The notes beneath the pieces were generated by a model, which had not been told where the DNA came from, did not search any database, and saw only the letters and a list, made by a program, of their open reading frames with translations. Shown here piece after piece: positions 17,317 to 30,050 of a DNA stretch of 64,000 nucleotides; position 1 is the stretch's first letter; each line of letters starts with the position of its first letter. A program made the position numbers and the translations under genes. The DNA is from Collinsella sp. (GTDB taxonomy: Bacteria; Actinomycetota; Coriobacteriia; Coriobacteriales; Coriobacteriaceae): NCBI GenBank assembly GCA_018382125.1, contig JAGZQO010000004.1:1-64000 (forward strand), in the 5' to 3' direction.

Positions 17317-17643
17317 CTAGGCGTTCTTGGTTGCAGTGCGCTCATACAGGCAGATCAGCTCCTGCACGAGCTCCTGAGCAAGCATGGAGCACATGAGGTG
17401 GTCCTGAGCATGGACCAGCAACACATCCACCGACAGATGCTCGCCCGCTGCCTCAGTCGAAAGCAGCTGCGTTTGGATGTGGTGAGCCTTGATTCCCGCA
17501 TCCTTTGACTGCTTCATGAGTTTGGCGGCGGCGTCAAAATCCCCCGCCTTTGCCTTTTCAAGGGCTTCGAAGGCAAGGCTGCGTGCCTCTCCCGCTGCAG
17601 CGACCAGCTGAAACGAAACCATCTCGGTTCCCTGATCGTCCAT
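17317..17643 (-). CDS. PTS lactose/cellobiose-family EIIA
   Basis: The 108-residue protein is an all-helical EIIA of the lactose/cellobiose type. The phospho-accepting His is in DVLLVHAQDHLM and the family Asp follows nearby. It passes phosphate from HPr to EIIB. GGAG stands before the ATG. The gap of about 120 bases to the regulator gene is long enough for a separate promoter, though no clear one is visible. Confidence 0.92.
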   Translation of the reverse strand: MDDQGTEMVSFQLVAAAGEARSLAFEALEKAKAGDFDAAAKLMKQSKDAGIKAHHIQTQLLSTEAAGEHLSVDVLLVHAQDHLMCSMLAQELVQELICLYERTATKNA

Positions 17644-17762
17644 AACGGTCTCCTCTCCCGTGATGTTTGGTTTGTACTTGAATATTCGAAACGCCTATCT
17701 CCCGCCCGCAATCCTCGAGGTTTATTGCAGGTAGACTGACAGGGTCATCGACAAAAGAAGTC

Positions 17763-19658
17763 TTAAGCCGTATGCGCTTGCACAAGCGCCATCAGCTCAT
17801 GCCAGGACCGGCGCTCGCGTAGGCGCTCGACCCCCTGGCGGTCCATAAAGATCTCGGCGAGCAGTGAGCTCAAGATCCGCGCCTCATCGCCGCCCGACCG
17901 GGCAAACGACACCATAAAGACGATATCGACCTCATGGCCGTATTCGTCCCAAAGAATGGGATGTTCGAGCAGGCCCACGGTAACAAAGGCCTCGGCGCTC
18001 AAGGGATGCATCCCATGGGGCATGGCTACCCCATTGCCAAACGAGGTGGCGCTCGCGCTCTCGCGCTCGGCGACCTCTTGGGCAAACTGGGCATCGACAC
18101 GGCCGCTCTCGACGGCGCGCTCGGAGAGATATCGGAGAACGGCCTGCTTCGACGACGCCTCAACGCGGTTGAAGAACAGGGCACGGCTAAAGAAAGAGCT
18201 CACGGAGTCCGATTGCGCAGTGTCGTCGCTCAGCACCTTGCGGATAGCGTTGACATCGCTCGTCTCCAAGAAGAAATCGGCCTCGCGGACGGGCACGGGC
18301 AACTTGACGTTGAGCGGCACCGTTGTGAACACGTAGTCGATATGCGAAAAATCGAACGTTCCCACGCGGGCGACATCGCATGTCTCAATCGAATCGATAT
18401 ACATGCCAAACTGCTTGCGGTACTGGTGCTCGAGCATACGGGCGCTTCCCGCTCCCGAGGCGCACACGATCAGGATGCGTTTGCGACGCGGCTGGTCGGC
18501 TTGCTGCTCGAGGGCCAGGGCAAATGCCATGGCGATGTAGCCGAGCTCTTCATCAGAGGGCTGGCTGCCAAAATGACGCTCGAGTACCTGCGAGGTGCCA
18601 GCTGCCATCGAATAGGCCAACGGAAACCTCGTCTTGATATCGGGCAGCATGGGGTTATCCATATGCATGTGATATTCAAGGCGATAGCCCAGAGGGCCGA
18701 TATGCCGAGCAAGGTTCATGCGAAGTTCAAGATCGCCGCTAAAGTCAAACCTAAACTCATCGTTGACCGCACGTACCATCTCGGAAGCAATCTCCCACAT
18801 CTCGTCCGAGATAACGGCAGAGCCCTTCTCGGGCACGCCCGTGCCCCTGCCGAGCAAATGGATTGCGATAAAGGCAACCTCTTCTCGGGGCATGCTCACG
18901 CCCAGGGCATCCTTGATGTTTGCGGCAATCTGGAAAGCCGCGGCGTATTCGCGCGTTCCCTCCAGTTTTTGAACGTCCGATTCTGCAGCTGGGACATAGC
19001 AGCCCTGCTCGATGCGGCCAAGAGCAATGTAAAGATGCATGATGAGATTGCGGGATGCCAGCGAGCTCACCGTGACGGGCGAGGCCGTCAGGGCATCGTC
19101 CACACATGCGGCGATGGCCCGCAGGCGCTCGGCGAGCTTTGCATCGTCGGTGTCGGGCAACACGGGCCTCACCAGCGAGGCCAGGCACAGGCGCCGTTGC
19201 GACTCCCCGCCCGCAACGCGGATTCCGTAGCGTGGGCGCTTTTCGAGCGTTAAGTCAAATTGGGCGAGTTTCTGCTCTACCAGACGCATGTCATTGGACA
19301 GAGTTCGCGCCGAAACGTAGAGTAAATCCGCATACTCCTCAATCGTCACCCACTGGGACCGCATGAGGAGGTCGTTAAGAAGGAAGGACACACGGCCGTC
19401 GCGCGTATCAGGAATGCCCGGATGGGCCTGAGCCGCACCGTCTAGCAAGCGAGCAAGCTCATCTGCACGTGCAACATCGATACGATACTGCCCCTTGCTG
19501 CCAACGATGCGTGCAACCCCTGCAAGGTTGTCGTTTGCGCGATGGATATAGTTTCTCACGGCGCGCTCGCTTACCTCGAGACGCTTGGCAAGTACCGCGA
19601 CAGCGACAGGCTGAGCGTCCTCGATCATATTTACAAGCTGCTTGACGCGAGCATCCAT
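17763..19658 (-). CDS. PRD-domain transcriptional activator (MtlR/LicR-like)
   Basis: The 631-residue regulator has, in order, an N-terminal HTH (residues about 15-60), a second Mga-like HTH near 100-140, two PTS regulation domains between about 185 and 400, an EIIB-like domain with ILIVCASGAGSARMLE near 415, and a C-terminal EIIA-like domain with the His box VAMPHGMHP. Such proteins activate PTS operons according to phosphorylation by HPr and the cognate EIIB. Its position directly upstream of the EIIABC-GH1 genes makes that operon the obvious target. It is DNA-binding rather than RNA-binding in design, so no antiterminator hairpin is expected. Confidence 0.9.
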   Translation of the reverse strand: MDARVKQLVNMIEDAQPVAVAVLAKRLEVSERAVRNYIHRANDNLAGVARIVGSKGQYRIDVARADELARLLDGAAQAHPGIPDTRDGRVSFLLNDLLMRSQWVTIEEYADLLYVSARTLSNDMRLVEQKLAQFDLTLEKRPRYGIRVAGGESQRRLCLASLVRPVLPDTDDAKLAERLRAIAACVDDALTASPVTVSSLASRNLIMHLYIALGRIEQGCYVPAAESDVQKLEGTREYAAAFQIAANIKDALGVSMPREEVAFIAIHLLGRGTGVPEKGSAVISDEMWEIASEMVRAVNDEFRFDFSGDLELRMNLARHIGPLGYRLEYHMHMDNPMLPDIKTRFPLAYSMAAGTSQVLERHFGSQPSDEELGYIAMAFALALEQQADQPRRKRILIVCASGAGSARMLEHQYRKQFGMYIDSIETCDVARVGTFDFSHIDYVFTTVPLNVKLPVPVREADFFLETSDVNAIRKVLSDDTAQSDSVSSFFSRALFFNRVEASSKQAVLRYLSERAVESGRVDAQFAQEVAERESASATSFGNGVAMPHGMHPLSAEAFVTVGLLEHPILWDEYGHEVDIVFMVSFARSGGDEARILSSLLAEIFMDRQGVERLRERRSWHELMALVQAHTA

Positions 19659-19823
19659 GTCCTCCTCCTTTCCCTGCGTCTAGTCTAACGCGGTAAAGAA
19701 TGACACTCCACGTCGCGCTCGTTCCGCCAACTCGGAACAGGTCGCGGGGAGTCCAGCCGAACTTATAGGGAGCACGGAGAAAGGACCCGAAAGCCATGTG
19801 CCGGTGTGAGATGCGCTTTCCGC

Positions 19824-19904
19824 AGTCATTGGGGACAGACTTAAATGAGTAGTCGTTGTGGACGTTCTTGTTTGACTAGTCGTTTAAGAACGTCCCCAAT
19901 GACT
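19824..19904. repeat. Palindromic element containing dispersed repeat A, copy 2
   Basis: Thirteen-base arms AGTCATTGGGGAC and GTCCCCAATGACT (19824-19836, 19892-19904) bound an 81-base element. Inside, GGACGTTCTT faces AAGAACGTCC. It includes the 24 bases identical to the copy at 13721. The surrounding bases 19659-19913 contain no supported gene; a GATGCGCTTTCC repeat precedes the element. Confidence 0.7.
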
Positions 19905-19913
19905 AGGTGAATA

Positions 19914-19947
19914 GCAAAAGCCCCGCAGTCGGAGCGGACTGCGGGGC
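19914..19947 (-). terminator. Terminator of carbamate kinase gene
   Basis: On the minus strand GCCCCGCAGTC pairs perfectly with GACTGCGGGGC around a 6-base loop and is followed by TTTTGC. A second perfect 9-bp hairpin, GTGGGCGCC/GGCGCCCAC at 19968-19991, lies between it and the gene. Confidence 0.85.
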
Positions 19948-20013
19948 TCATGAAGAGAGGCTAGTTTGTGGGCGCCTTGCCTGGCGCCCACGAGAGAGGC
20001 AATGGAGTAGAGG

Positions 20014-20976
20014 CTACTCGTGGATGCGGGTACCGGAGAGGCCGGCCATGGTCTCGGCGGCCTTGTCCAGGGCACCGATGATGCAGGTGCGGCCCTTGCG
20101 GGAACGGGCGAACTTGATGGCGGCGCGGACCTTGGGCTCCATGGAACCCTTGCCGAACTGGCCCTCGTCGGCCAGGCGCTCGGCCTCGTCGGCGGTGATG
20201 TCCTCGAGCTCCTCCTGGTTGGGCTTGCCAAAGTTGATGGCGACATGCTCAACGGCGGTCAGCAGGAACAGAACGTCGGCGTCGCAGTCCTCGGCCAGCA
20301 GCTCGCCGCCCAGGTCCTTGTCGATGACGGCGGGAACGCCCTTGTAGCAGCCCTTGTTCTCGTAGTCGCGGACGACGGGGATGCCGCCGCCACCGCAGGC
20401 GATGACGATGAACTCGTTGTCGAGCAGGTTGAGGATGGAGTCAGCCTCGACGATCTTCTTGGGATCGGGGGAAGCGACGACGCGACGCCAGCCGCGGCCG
20501 GAATCCTCGACGAAGACCTTGGAAGGATCCTCGGCCATGAACTCCTTGGCCTGCTCCTCGGTGTAGAAGGGGCCGATCGGCTTGGTCGGGTTCTTGAACG
20601 CGGGATCGTCCGGGTCGCACTCGATCTGGGTGACGACGGTTGCGGCGTGCCAACGCTTATAGCGCTTGTGCATCTCGCGGCCAATGCCCTGCTGCAGGTG
20701 ATAGCCGATGTAGCCCTGGGACATGGCGCCGCACTCGGGCAGCGGCATCTCGGGGGTGCCGATGGCGTCGTGGGCAGCGGCGAAGGCGTTCTGGATCATG
20801 CCAACCTGCGGGCCGTTGCCGTGGGTGATGATGATCTCGTTGCCCTGCTCGATCAGGCCGAGGAGAGCGTGAGCGGTGTTGCTCACGGCCTCGATCTGCT
20901 CAACGGGGTTGTTGCCGAGGGCGTTGCCGCCAAGGGCGACGACGATACGATCGGGCTTGCCAAGAGGCTTAGACAT
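20014..20976 (-). CDS. arcC: Carbamate kinase
   Basis: The 320-residue protein matches carbamate kinase: VVALGGNAL at the start, IITHGNGPQVGM near 50, and the substrate/ATP region CGGGGIPVV near 210. It makes ATP from carbamoyl phosphate and ADP, the final energy-yielding step of arginine, agmatine or purine-ring breakdown. No deiminase or transcarbamylase gene adjoins it here, so its pathway partners lie elsewhere. The ATG follows GAAAGGA by eight bases; an upstream in-frame start is not supported. The AT-rich upstream region should hold the promoter. Confidence 0.95.
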   Translation of the reverse strand: MSKPLGKPDRIVVALGGNALGNNPVEQIEAVSNTAHALLGLIEQGNEIIITHGNGPQVGMIQNAFAAAHDAIGTPEMPLPECGAMSQGYIGYHLQQGIGREMHKRYKRWHAATVVTQIECDPDDPAFKNPTKPIGPFYTEEQAKEFMAEDPSKVFVEDSGRGWRRVVASPDPKKIVEADSILNLLDNEFIVIACGGGGIPVVRDYENKGCYKGVPAVIDKDLGGELLAEDCDADVLFLLTAVEHVAINFGKPNQEELEDITADEAERLADEGQFGKGSMEPKVRAAIKFARSRKGRTCIIGALDKAAETMAGLSGTRIHE

Positions 20977-21341
20977 TGCTGGAATCCTTTCTGTAAAAGG
21001 CCTACAACCCATTAATAACCCGCGCCCGTGCGATACGCGAGTTTATTAAGGTTTATATTCTCTTTATCGCTCATTTTATTCATTTTGAAAATAGTTGAAC
21101 GGTGAACGGTCGCTTTTACCCGCTCAGCGTAAAGAAACCCAGCTCAAGCATATCTACGTCATTTACGTGCAACTTTATTTTAATAGAGCAGGGATTAGAC
21201 CAGATTATGCAAACTATATCTTTGCTAAACACAAAACGGACAGCGCAATATCTTACTCGCACTATACGCGATTCTATACATTAATTTGACGAGTATGCAT
21301 CCCTGCAAAAACATGGGGCTTTTCATCCAACATAAGGGATA
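20977..21341. other. AT-rich intergenic region upstream of arcC
   Basis: These bases are strikingly AT-rich compared with both sides, particularly 21050-21300. They should carry the arcC promoter on the minus strand. I see no convincing gene; two overlapping open frames of about 60 codons near 21095-21289 lack family features and good start sites. Confidence 0.4.
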
Positions 21342-21560
21342 GCCGATCGCGCTTCACCCCGCGGCAAGCGACTGCGAGTTCGCAGTATGGAACTTTACCG
21401 TCGGCTTCTGCATGAACGCTGCCGACGCCCTTTCGCTCCTGCGCGCCCAAGCAGCCGAGAACGCTAACGGCGCCACTGCCAACCTGGCCACCCTCAACAA
21501 CGGCGCCGCCAGCCTTTTCGCAAAGTACCGTGCTGGCTCGCTGGCTTTGAGGCCTAAGCG
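21342..21560 (+). pseudogene. Possible remnant of a coding sequence
   Basis: Codon-like GC-rich sequence reads EFAVWNFTVGFCMNAADALS and continues with AENANGATANLATLNNGAAS without a start codon in the expected place; a stop lies just before it. It runs out into the tandem repeats that follow. The family is not recognised. The reading is unsure, and it could also be a short real gene starting at 21412. Confidence 0.25.
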
Positions 21561-21572
21561 AGCTTTGCTATT

Positions 21573-21661
21573 TGCCAATTTTTGTATGATTTGGGTCAAA
21601 TCTATCTGCCAATTTTTGTATGATTAGGGTCAAATCTATTTGCCAATTTTTGTCATTGAGG
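21573..21661 (+). repeat. 34-bp tandem repeat, 2.6 copies
   Basis: Units begin at 21573, 21607 and 21641. The first two are 34 bases long and differ at only two or three positions (TGCCAATTTTTGTATGATT then GGGTCAAATCTAT). The third stops after TGCCAATTTTTGT and runs into the ribosome binding site. The 34-base period is about three helical turns, and the array abuts the start of the ATPase gene, so it may be an operator array. Confidence 0.8.
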
Positions 21662-21668
21662 GGTTTTA

Positions 21669-23030
21669 ATGCTACGCCGTAAGGTCACTGACAGGCTTTT
21701 GAGCTGGAAGAACAAATCCAATAAAGCGTTGCTTGTTACTGGCGCGCGTCAGATTGGCAAGAGCTATGCAATTCGCGCGTTTGGAAAGAGCAACTACGCT
21801 TCGTATTATGAGGTCAATCTGCTACTCGATGCCGAGGCAAGAGACGTACTTGTTGGCGCTAAGAACTCCATTGACTTCATCAACCGTGTGGCCCTTCTTG
21901 CGGATGCACCGCTTGTTGAAGGAGACACGCTTATCTTCGTCGATGAGATTCAGGAGTATCCGCAGATCGTTACACTTATGAAGGCGCTGGTCGAGGACGG
22001 ACGCTTTAGCTATGTCTTCTCGGGGTCTATGCTTGGGACTGAGTTTAAGGGGATCTCTTCTTTTCCGGTGGGGTATGTCGAGCACATTGTTATGCGACCG
22101 ATGGATTTTGAAGAGTTCTGTTGGGCAAACAGCATCAGCGAGAATGTGCTTGCAGACATTCGCAGCTGCCTTGTCGAGAGACGTCCCGTCGAAAACTATA
22201 TTCATGAGGCGATGCTCAAAAACTTTAGAGCCTATATCGTTTGCGGCGGCATGCCAGAGGTCGTTCAGAACTATATCGATTCGGGCTATTCGCTCGTGAG
22301 AACGCGTGAGCTTCAAATTCAGCTAGTCGATCAGTACAAAAGCGATATCTCTAAATATGCATCGACTCGAGCGTTTAACGTTCGCTCCATTTTCGAGCAA
22401 ATTCCCGTTCAGCTTGAGGCGGAGTCCCATCGCTTTATCGTCTCGTCTCTAGGCGAGGGAGCTCGTCTTCAAAAATACGAGCAGGATTTCCTATGGCTGG
22501 TGAACGCAGGCGTTGGATTGATGGTCCCCCAGGTGACGGAGGCCCGGAGTCCTCTTAAGAGGACAGAGAAGGCAGCCGCCTTCAAACTATACGAGTCCGA
22601 TACAGGAATGCTCGCATCGCGATATCCCGGTAGCACGGCACGCGCTGTATATCTAGATATGAAAACCCCCAACCTCGGCGGTCTCTATGAAAACGTGGTC
22701 GCGCAGGAGCTTGTTGCCCTCGGAGCAGATACGTGGTACTACCAAACACGTGAGGTCGGTGAAGTCGACTTTGTAATCGAAGGCGCCCGAGGACATGTTG
22801 TCCCAATCGAAGTCAAATCGGGCAAGAAAGTTCGAGCACATGCGGCCCTCGATCGCCTGATGAGTGTGGGCGAGTACAAGATTCCCGAGGCCGTTGTGCT
22901 GAGCCACGAAAACCTTAGCGAAGAGGGCAAGATCCTGTACGTTCCAATCTATATGACATTCTGCCTCGATGAGTTTATGGAAAAGGACGACCCCAACAAC
23001 GATTTCTCATTTGCACCCATATCTCTCTAG
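21669..23030 (+). CDS. AAA ATPase with DUF4143 domain
   Basis: The 453-residue protein belongs to the AAA_14/DUF4143 ATPases. It has Walker A GARQIGKS near residue 28, Walker B LIFVDEIQEYPQ near 95, and a C-terminal DUF4143 domain ending in the nuclease-like strand pattern EVDFVIEG...VVPIEVKSGK. Family members are widespread, often horizontally moved and of unknown cellular role; some are discussed as toxin-like or defence genes. GAGGGG stands five bases before the ATG. Base composition is lower in GC than neighbours, consistent with acquisition. Confidence 0.88.
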   Translation: MLRRKVTDRLLSWKNKSNKALLVTGARQIGKSYAIRAFGKSNYASYYEVNLLLDAEARDVLVGAKNSIDFINRVALLADAPLVEGDTLIFVDEIQEYPQIVTLMKALVEDGRFSYVFSGSMLGTEFKGISSFPVGYVEHIVMRPMDFEEFCWANSISENVLADIRSCLVERRPVENYIHEAMLKNFRAYIVCGGMPEVVQNYIDSGYSLVRTRELQIQLVDQYKSDISKYASTRAFNVRSIFEQIPVQLEAESHRFIVSSLGEGARLQKYEQDFLWLVNAGVGLMVPQVTEARSPLKRTEKAAAFKLYESDTGMLASRYPGSTARAVYLDMKTPNLGGLYENVVAQELVALGADTWYYQTREVGEVDFVIEGARGHVVPIEVKSGKKVRAHAALDRLMSVGEYKIPEAVVLSHENLSEEGKILYVPIYMTFCLDEFMEKDDPNNDFSFAPISL

Positions 23031-23172
23031 ATCATCTGAACCAACAACCAAGCCCCCTCCATAACCAAAATAACGCGTGGTTTCGCGGCCGCGCCGCGAA
23101 ACAGCGACGGGGACAAAAGGCCCCCACAACCACGTCCCTCATGCAGCCCCACAATCCAAGGACGTAGTCGTA

Positions 23173-23297
23173 GCAGGATCTGAGGGCTGACCTTCGCGGA
23201 CACTCCGCAGGACGAAAGAACCCCCGCCGCACGTAGTGCGCAGCGGGGGTTCTTTCATGTCCGAGGACGTCCGCGAAGGTCAGCCCTCAGATCCTGC
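23173..23297. repeat. 125-bp nested palindrome with central terminator
   Basis: Perfect 29-base arms (23173-23201 and 23269-23297) enclose a second perfect 14-bp stem, GAAAGAACCCCCGC (23214-23227) with its complement (23243-23256), itself containing CGCAC-GTA-GTGCG. The inner hairpin would be a strong bidirectional terminator between the convergent ATPase and nifJ genes. The outer arms are far longer than a terminator needs. Architecture matches the element at 427-569, but sequence does not. The preceding bases 23031-23172 show nothing coding. Confidence 0.8.
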
Positions 23298-23307
23298 GGT
23301 GGGAGAC

Positions 23308-26847
<3,540 letters not shown>

Positions 26848-27188
26848 ATACCCCTCTCCTCTCATATAGGTATACAGGCCCCGGCGATCGCCGGGATGTT
26901 GGCGTGATGGGATTTACGCTGTTGCTTCCAATCATCTGGCAGGCAGGCTCAGCAGCAGGTACGTGGCGTGGAGAGAAGACATGCCGAGGCGAGGGGCAGC
27001 TGATGCGCCCCACAGACCCGACCGCCCGTCTTGCACATGACCGAGCGCCGCAAAGGCCGCATGCCGGATGCTCCCGGGCACGCCCCGGCGATGGGAAGCG
27101 CCCGCAACGGAAATCCGCATGCGGGTTTATTGTACCCCGCCGTTAAGTGTAATTTCGACAAATATAGGCGGGCGGTAAAGGTTTACCT
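26848..27188. other. nifJ upstream region
   Basis: The region should contain the nifJ promoter on the minus strand. A perfect palindrome CCCGGCGATCGCCGGG lies near 26880-26895 and could be a regulator site or hairpin in the leader. No -35/-10 pair with good spacing was found, and no gene is supported. Confidence 0.35.
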
Positions 27189-27724
27189 CGGGTGACCGCC
27201 AAAGGCCAGAATGGTCCCTCCATCCCCGGACGACTGGCTCTGACGCGCCAAGGAGTGTCCCCAAGTACCGGCAGGAAAGGAACGTCCCTAACTGCCGGCT
27301 AGAGGGCGCCGAGCAGGATGGCGTAGGTGGTGGATTCGCCGAGTTTGAGCTCGTCGCCGGGGTTGAGCTGGGCGGAGCGGCCGGGCTCTACTTGAATACA
27401 CACACTCGTGGCCCCGTTTACCACCACGGTGCCGTTAGTGGACGACAGGTCCTCGACAAACCATGCGCCAGACTCGTCGCACCAGATATGGGCATGGCGG
27501 GCCGAGACGTCGTCGGTGATGCCGCCCTCCCCCGTTGCCAGCGCGCCGATCTCAACGCCTTCCTCACTCGGCTGAATCCAGCGCGGGACGCTCACCACGT
27601 AGCCGTTTTGCACGCACAGCAGTCCCAGCGGATGCGCCGGCGCGACCTCGTGCTCGCCCGCGACCGAAGATGTGCTCAGCGAGCGCGGCGTCGACGTGTC
27701 GCCGCCACGGGTCGCATGAGCGCG
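27189..27724. repeat. Left direct repeat of the accessory island
   Basis: About 535 bases correspond in the same orientation to 33927-34468: the 3' half of the FHA gene, its stop codon, dispersed repeat B (27251-27299 here) and about 60 bases beyond. By eye roughly one base in ten differs over the first 150 bases compared, and the copy lacks three codons present in the other. Similarity stops abruptly near 27724. Together the copies bracket the AT-rich island. Confidence 0.8.
27299..27724 (-). pseudogene. 5'-truncated FHA-domain gene
   Basis: The minus strand reads the last about 140 residues of an FHA protein: the linker with APAHPLGLL, the ARHAHIW phosphothreonine-site strand, EDLSSTNGTVVVNG, and the same final residues as the intact gene at 34035-34973. 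Upstream of the conserved AHAT the similarity ends and the frame continues into unrelated sequence, so the N-terminal half is missing and no start is credible. It is best read as the left half of a duplication. Confidence 0.8.
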
Positions 27725-28288
27725 GCGGCTCGCCCGACTTGGAACTAAGGCGGGCGTGAGAGCAAACGGCATAGGGAACGAATCTTGCGGATGTACTCCT
27801 CGACGTCAGGCAGGTAAGCCCCACGAAGTCACCGGGGAGGCCCAAGCGGCCCGGCACCACTTCCAGATTCTGACCAGGGCGAGTCGTTCGCCGGTGGCTG
27901 AAGGCTCGCTCCCACCCAAAAGGGGAGATTCGCGTTGTTCCCCAATCGCTCTCGCATCTTTCATTTTGCTCGAGGTGGGCTATAAAAACTTTCCTGGTGA
28001 AAGGCGGCGATTGGTTTCCTTTCTTTCTAGAGGAGCGCGCCTGTAATCTGTTTTCATCCTAAATCAAGTTAAGATCGGACCTTCCAGAGGCAAGTCGACT
28101 CAAACTGCGAGGCTCCATGTTGGAATAAAGAGCGCTGTCGAAGTGCCAACAACACAAAGCTTGCCAGTCTCAAATAGAACCTTTTGGGAGTCCGATTGGG
28201 CCGCACACCGAATCCCCGCTGGTGGTTTTTTATAGCTGCGCAACAATAAACAAGGTTAGTGCCAGTCCAGCATGAAATTGAGGAACGT
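27725..28288. other. Left part of the accessory island
   Basis: No supported gene lies here. GC content drops from about 27950 onward. The region must contain the promoter of the radical SAM gene; TTTATAGCTGCGC and nearby T-rich tracts are present but no clear promoter pair was found. A minus-strand frame near 27775 reads VEEYIRKIRSL, which might be a scrap of a lost gene. Confidence 0.4.
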
Positions 28289-29647
28289 ATGCATTTTTTC
28301 TCAGTAAGTGATCGTCGTTACTGCTTCGATGAGGTCACTCGCAATTGCTTTCAGGTTGACCAAGCATCAGAAGATGCGCTTCGCATATTTGAAGCATCGG
28401 GAAGAACGGTCAACTCGAAGTTGCTAACAAAGTCACTTGCTGCGAAAGGCTACGACCAAACGACCATAGCAGAACTTGAAGACGACATTGATGAGTATCA
28501 ACGATTGTCTGAGCGGACTTTCTTAACAAAAGACACGCCTCGAAAACTTAGATCCATCGAACTCCACGTTTCACATGCATGCAACCTTGGTTGTAGTTAC
28601 TGTTTTGCCGGTAAAGGAGATTATGGAACGTCTCCTCTGCTGATGACAGACGAGATAGCCTTCAAGGCGGTCGACTACCTCGTCGCAAGTTCATCGGAAA
28701 ACGAAACGCTTGCGATCGTCTTTTTTGGTGGGGAACCCATGATTAACGAGCCGCTGATATGGAAAACGGTCGACTATTCAAAAAGAATATACCCCAATAG
28801 AAACTTTACCTATTCTATTACGACCAACGGAACGCTTTTGAATGACACTGCTGTGAATTCTTTCAAGGAGCACGGGTTTTCTGTTCTGATTAGTCTCGAT
28901 GGTACAGGATGCAAGCACGATGCATCGCGCCCGTATAAGACGGGAGGCGGCTCTTTCTCCGATATCGACAAAAACGTTCGTCGTTTTTCCGAGTCGTTCC
29001 CCTTCGGCGCAAGAGCGACCTTAACAAATAATAACTGTAACCTTGTTGAAGACTATCTTCAGTTTAAAGAGATGGGCTTCAGAAGGATTTACTTCTCGCC
29101 CGTGAGCTCATTCGATGAGAATATCAAACTCGACGAACACTCATTAAACAAAATCAGGGCGGGCCTAATAGATTTGGCGGATCAATATCTCAAACAGATT
29201 GATCAAGGGGAAAAGCCCTTGTTTAGAACATTGAAAACTGCAGTTGATTTGATTATGAGCAACAGGATCGCCTTTGTCGGATGCGGGGCTGGCAGGCGTT
29301 TTATTTCCGTGACTCCCGAAGGGGACGTATACCCCTGTCACAGGTTTGTCGGGATGATGCGATTCAAAATGGGCAACATCGTCACCGGAATTGACGAAAC
29401 TAGGTATATTGAAAACTGGAGTCAGGGTGTCGAAAAAAGAATTGACTGTACGGACTGTTGGGCTCGGTCTTTCTGTGGTGGGGGCTGTAGCTGGGAGGCT
29501 GCAGACGAGCACGGCTACTTGCCCAAGAGTCTACACCCTGCATCATGTGAATATAGAAAAATGTGCTACGAGATGGCTTTTGACCTTATTTCCCGCCACT
29601 CATCTTCGCAGGAGAAAAATCAACGAGAAGCTACTGTATCGGAATAA
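28289..29647 (+). CDS. Radical SAM/SPASM peptide maturase
   Basis: The 452-residue enzyme has an N-terminal segment (1-85) resembling a PqqD-like peptide-binding (RRE) domain. The radical SAM cluster motif follows as C98-x3-C102-x2-C105 (CNLGCSYCFAGKGDYG), then the SAM-binding GGEP at 147-150. A C-terminal SPASM domain supplies C332, C350, then C387-x2-C390-x5-C396-x3-C400 and C420 for auxiliary 4Fe-4S clusters. SPASM enzymes of this kind modify ribosomal peptides, often by thioether or C-C links. The layout is closest to maturases of Cys-rich peptides (CcpM/Clo7bot-like), but that is inference. The ATG has GAGGA four bases before it; an upstream GTG does not. Two Cys-rich peptides follow on the same strand. 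Codon choice (AGA, ATA, TTT) is unlike neighbouring core genes. Confidence 0.9.
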   Translation: MHFFSVSDRRYCFDEVTRNCFQVDQASEDALRIFEASGRTVNSKLLTKSLAAKGYDQTTIAELEDDIDEYQRLSERTFLTKDTPRKLRSIELHVSHACNLGCSYCFAGKGDYGTSPLLMTDEIAFKAVDYLVASSSENETLAIVFFGGEPMINEPLIWKTVDYSKRIYPNRNFTYSITTNGTLLNDTAVNSFKEHGFSVLISLDGTGCKHDASRPYKTGGGSFSDIDKNVRRFSESFPFGARATLTNNNCNLVEDYLQFKEMGFRRIYFSPVSSFDENIKLDEHSLNKIRAGLIDLADQYLKQIDQGEKPLFRTLKTAVDLIMSNRIAFVGCGAGRRFISVTPEGDVYPCHRFVGMMRFKMGNIVTGIDETRYIENWSQGVEKRIDCTDCWARSFCGGGCSWEAADEHGYLPKSLHPASCEYRKMCYEMAFDLISRHSSSQEKNQREATVSE

Positions 29648-29816
29648 GCGGTTCAGCGCATTGCTGTCACCATTGTGGAGGTGTTCGTTCTTCTGATTAC
29701 CGTCTGCGAAGCTTATTGCTACATTCGCCGAAACCATTCTAGAAATATGGTGAACTAGACATCTTGGTTTGTTATACACAATATTGAGGTTTTTCTGCAC
29801 TCAAAGGGAGGTAGTC

Positions 29817-30020
29817 GTGAAGCATATTCATCCGATTAATCCAGGAAGTGGCGGCGAGGCAGGCGTGAAGCCGATGTCTTTTGACTGCCTCTTGGGCATT
29901 ACTGACATCTGTACTGTTTATGATAAAGCAGATGGCTGTGGTGCATACGATTACTGCGACTATGACATGGATGGCGGCAGCATCTGCGTTGTAGATCACT
30001 GTGGCATTGATCAAACGTAG
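29817..30020 (+). CDS. Cys-rich RiPP precursor peptide 1
   Basis: The 67-residue peptide starts at GTG, five bases after a strong AAAGGGAGG. It opens MKHIHPINPGSGGE and then carries six cysteines at 24, 32, 41, 47, 57 and 62, separated by Asp, Tyr, Gly and Val. The core is very acidic. It aligns with the next gene through MKHIHP, C-LG, DIC, YD-A and then C, C, C-V, C at comparable spacing. Residues 1-20 are probably a leader for the maturase and the Cys-rich remainder the core. A longer open frame upstream lacks a start site. No cleavage site such as GG is obvious, although G12-G13 is a candidate. No function is known. Confidence 0.8.
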   Translation: MKHIHPINPGSGGEAGVKPMSFDCLLGITDICTVYDKADGCGAYDYCDYDMDGGSICVVDHCGIDQT

Positions 30021-30050
30021 TCTCTAATTGGATTAAGGTGAGGAGCTGTT

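Noticed and set aside
29675..29758. A 27-codon GTG-started frame after the maturase stop, with hydrophobic residues followed by RRN
   Set aside because: It has no ribosome binding site, and reads simply as the maturase frame continuing past its TAA. Kept out of the gene list.
29701..29816. Promoter for the precursor peptides (TATACA near 29774)
   Set aside because: No -35 at a suitable distance; the precursors may depend on read-through from the maturase gene.
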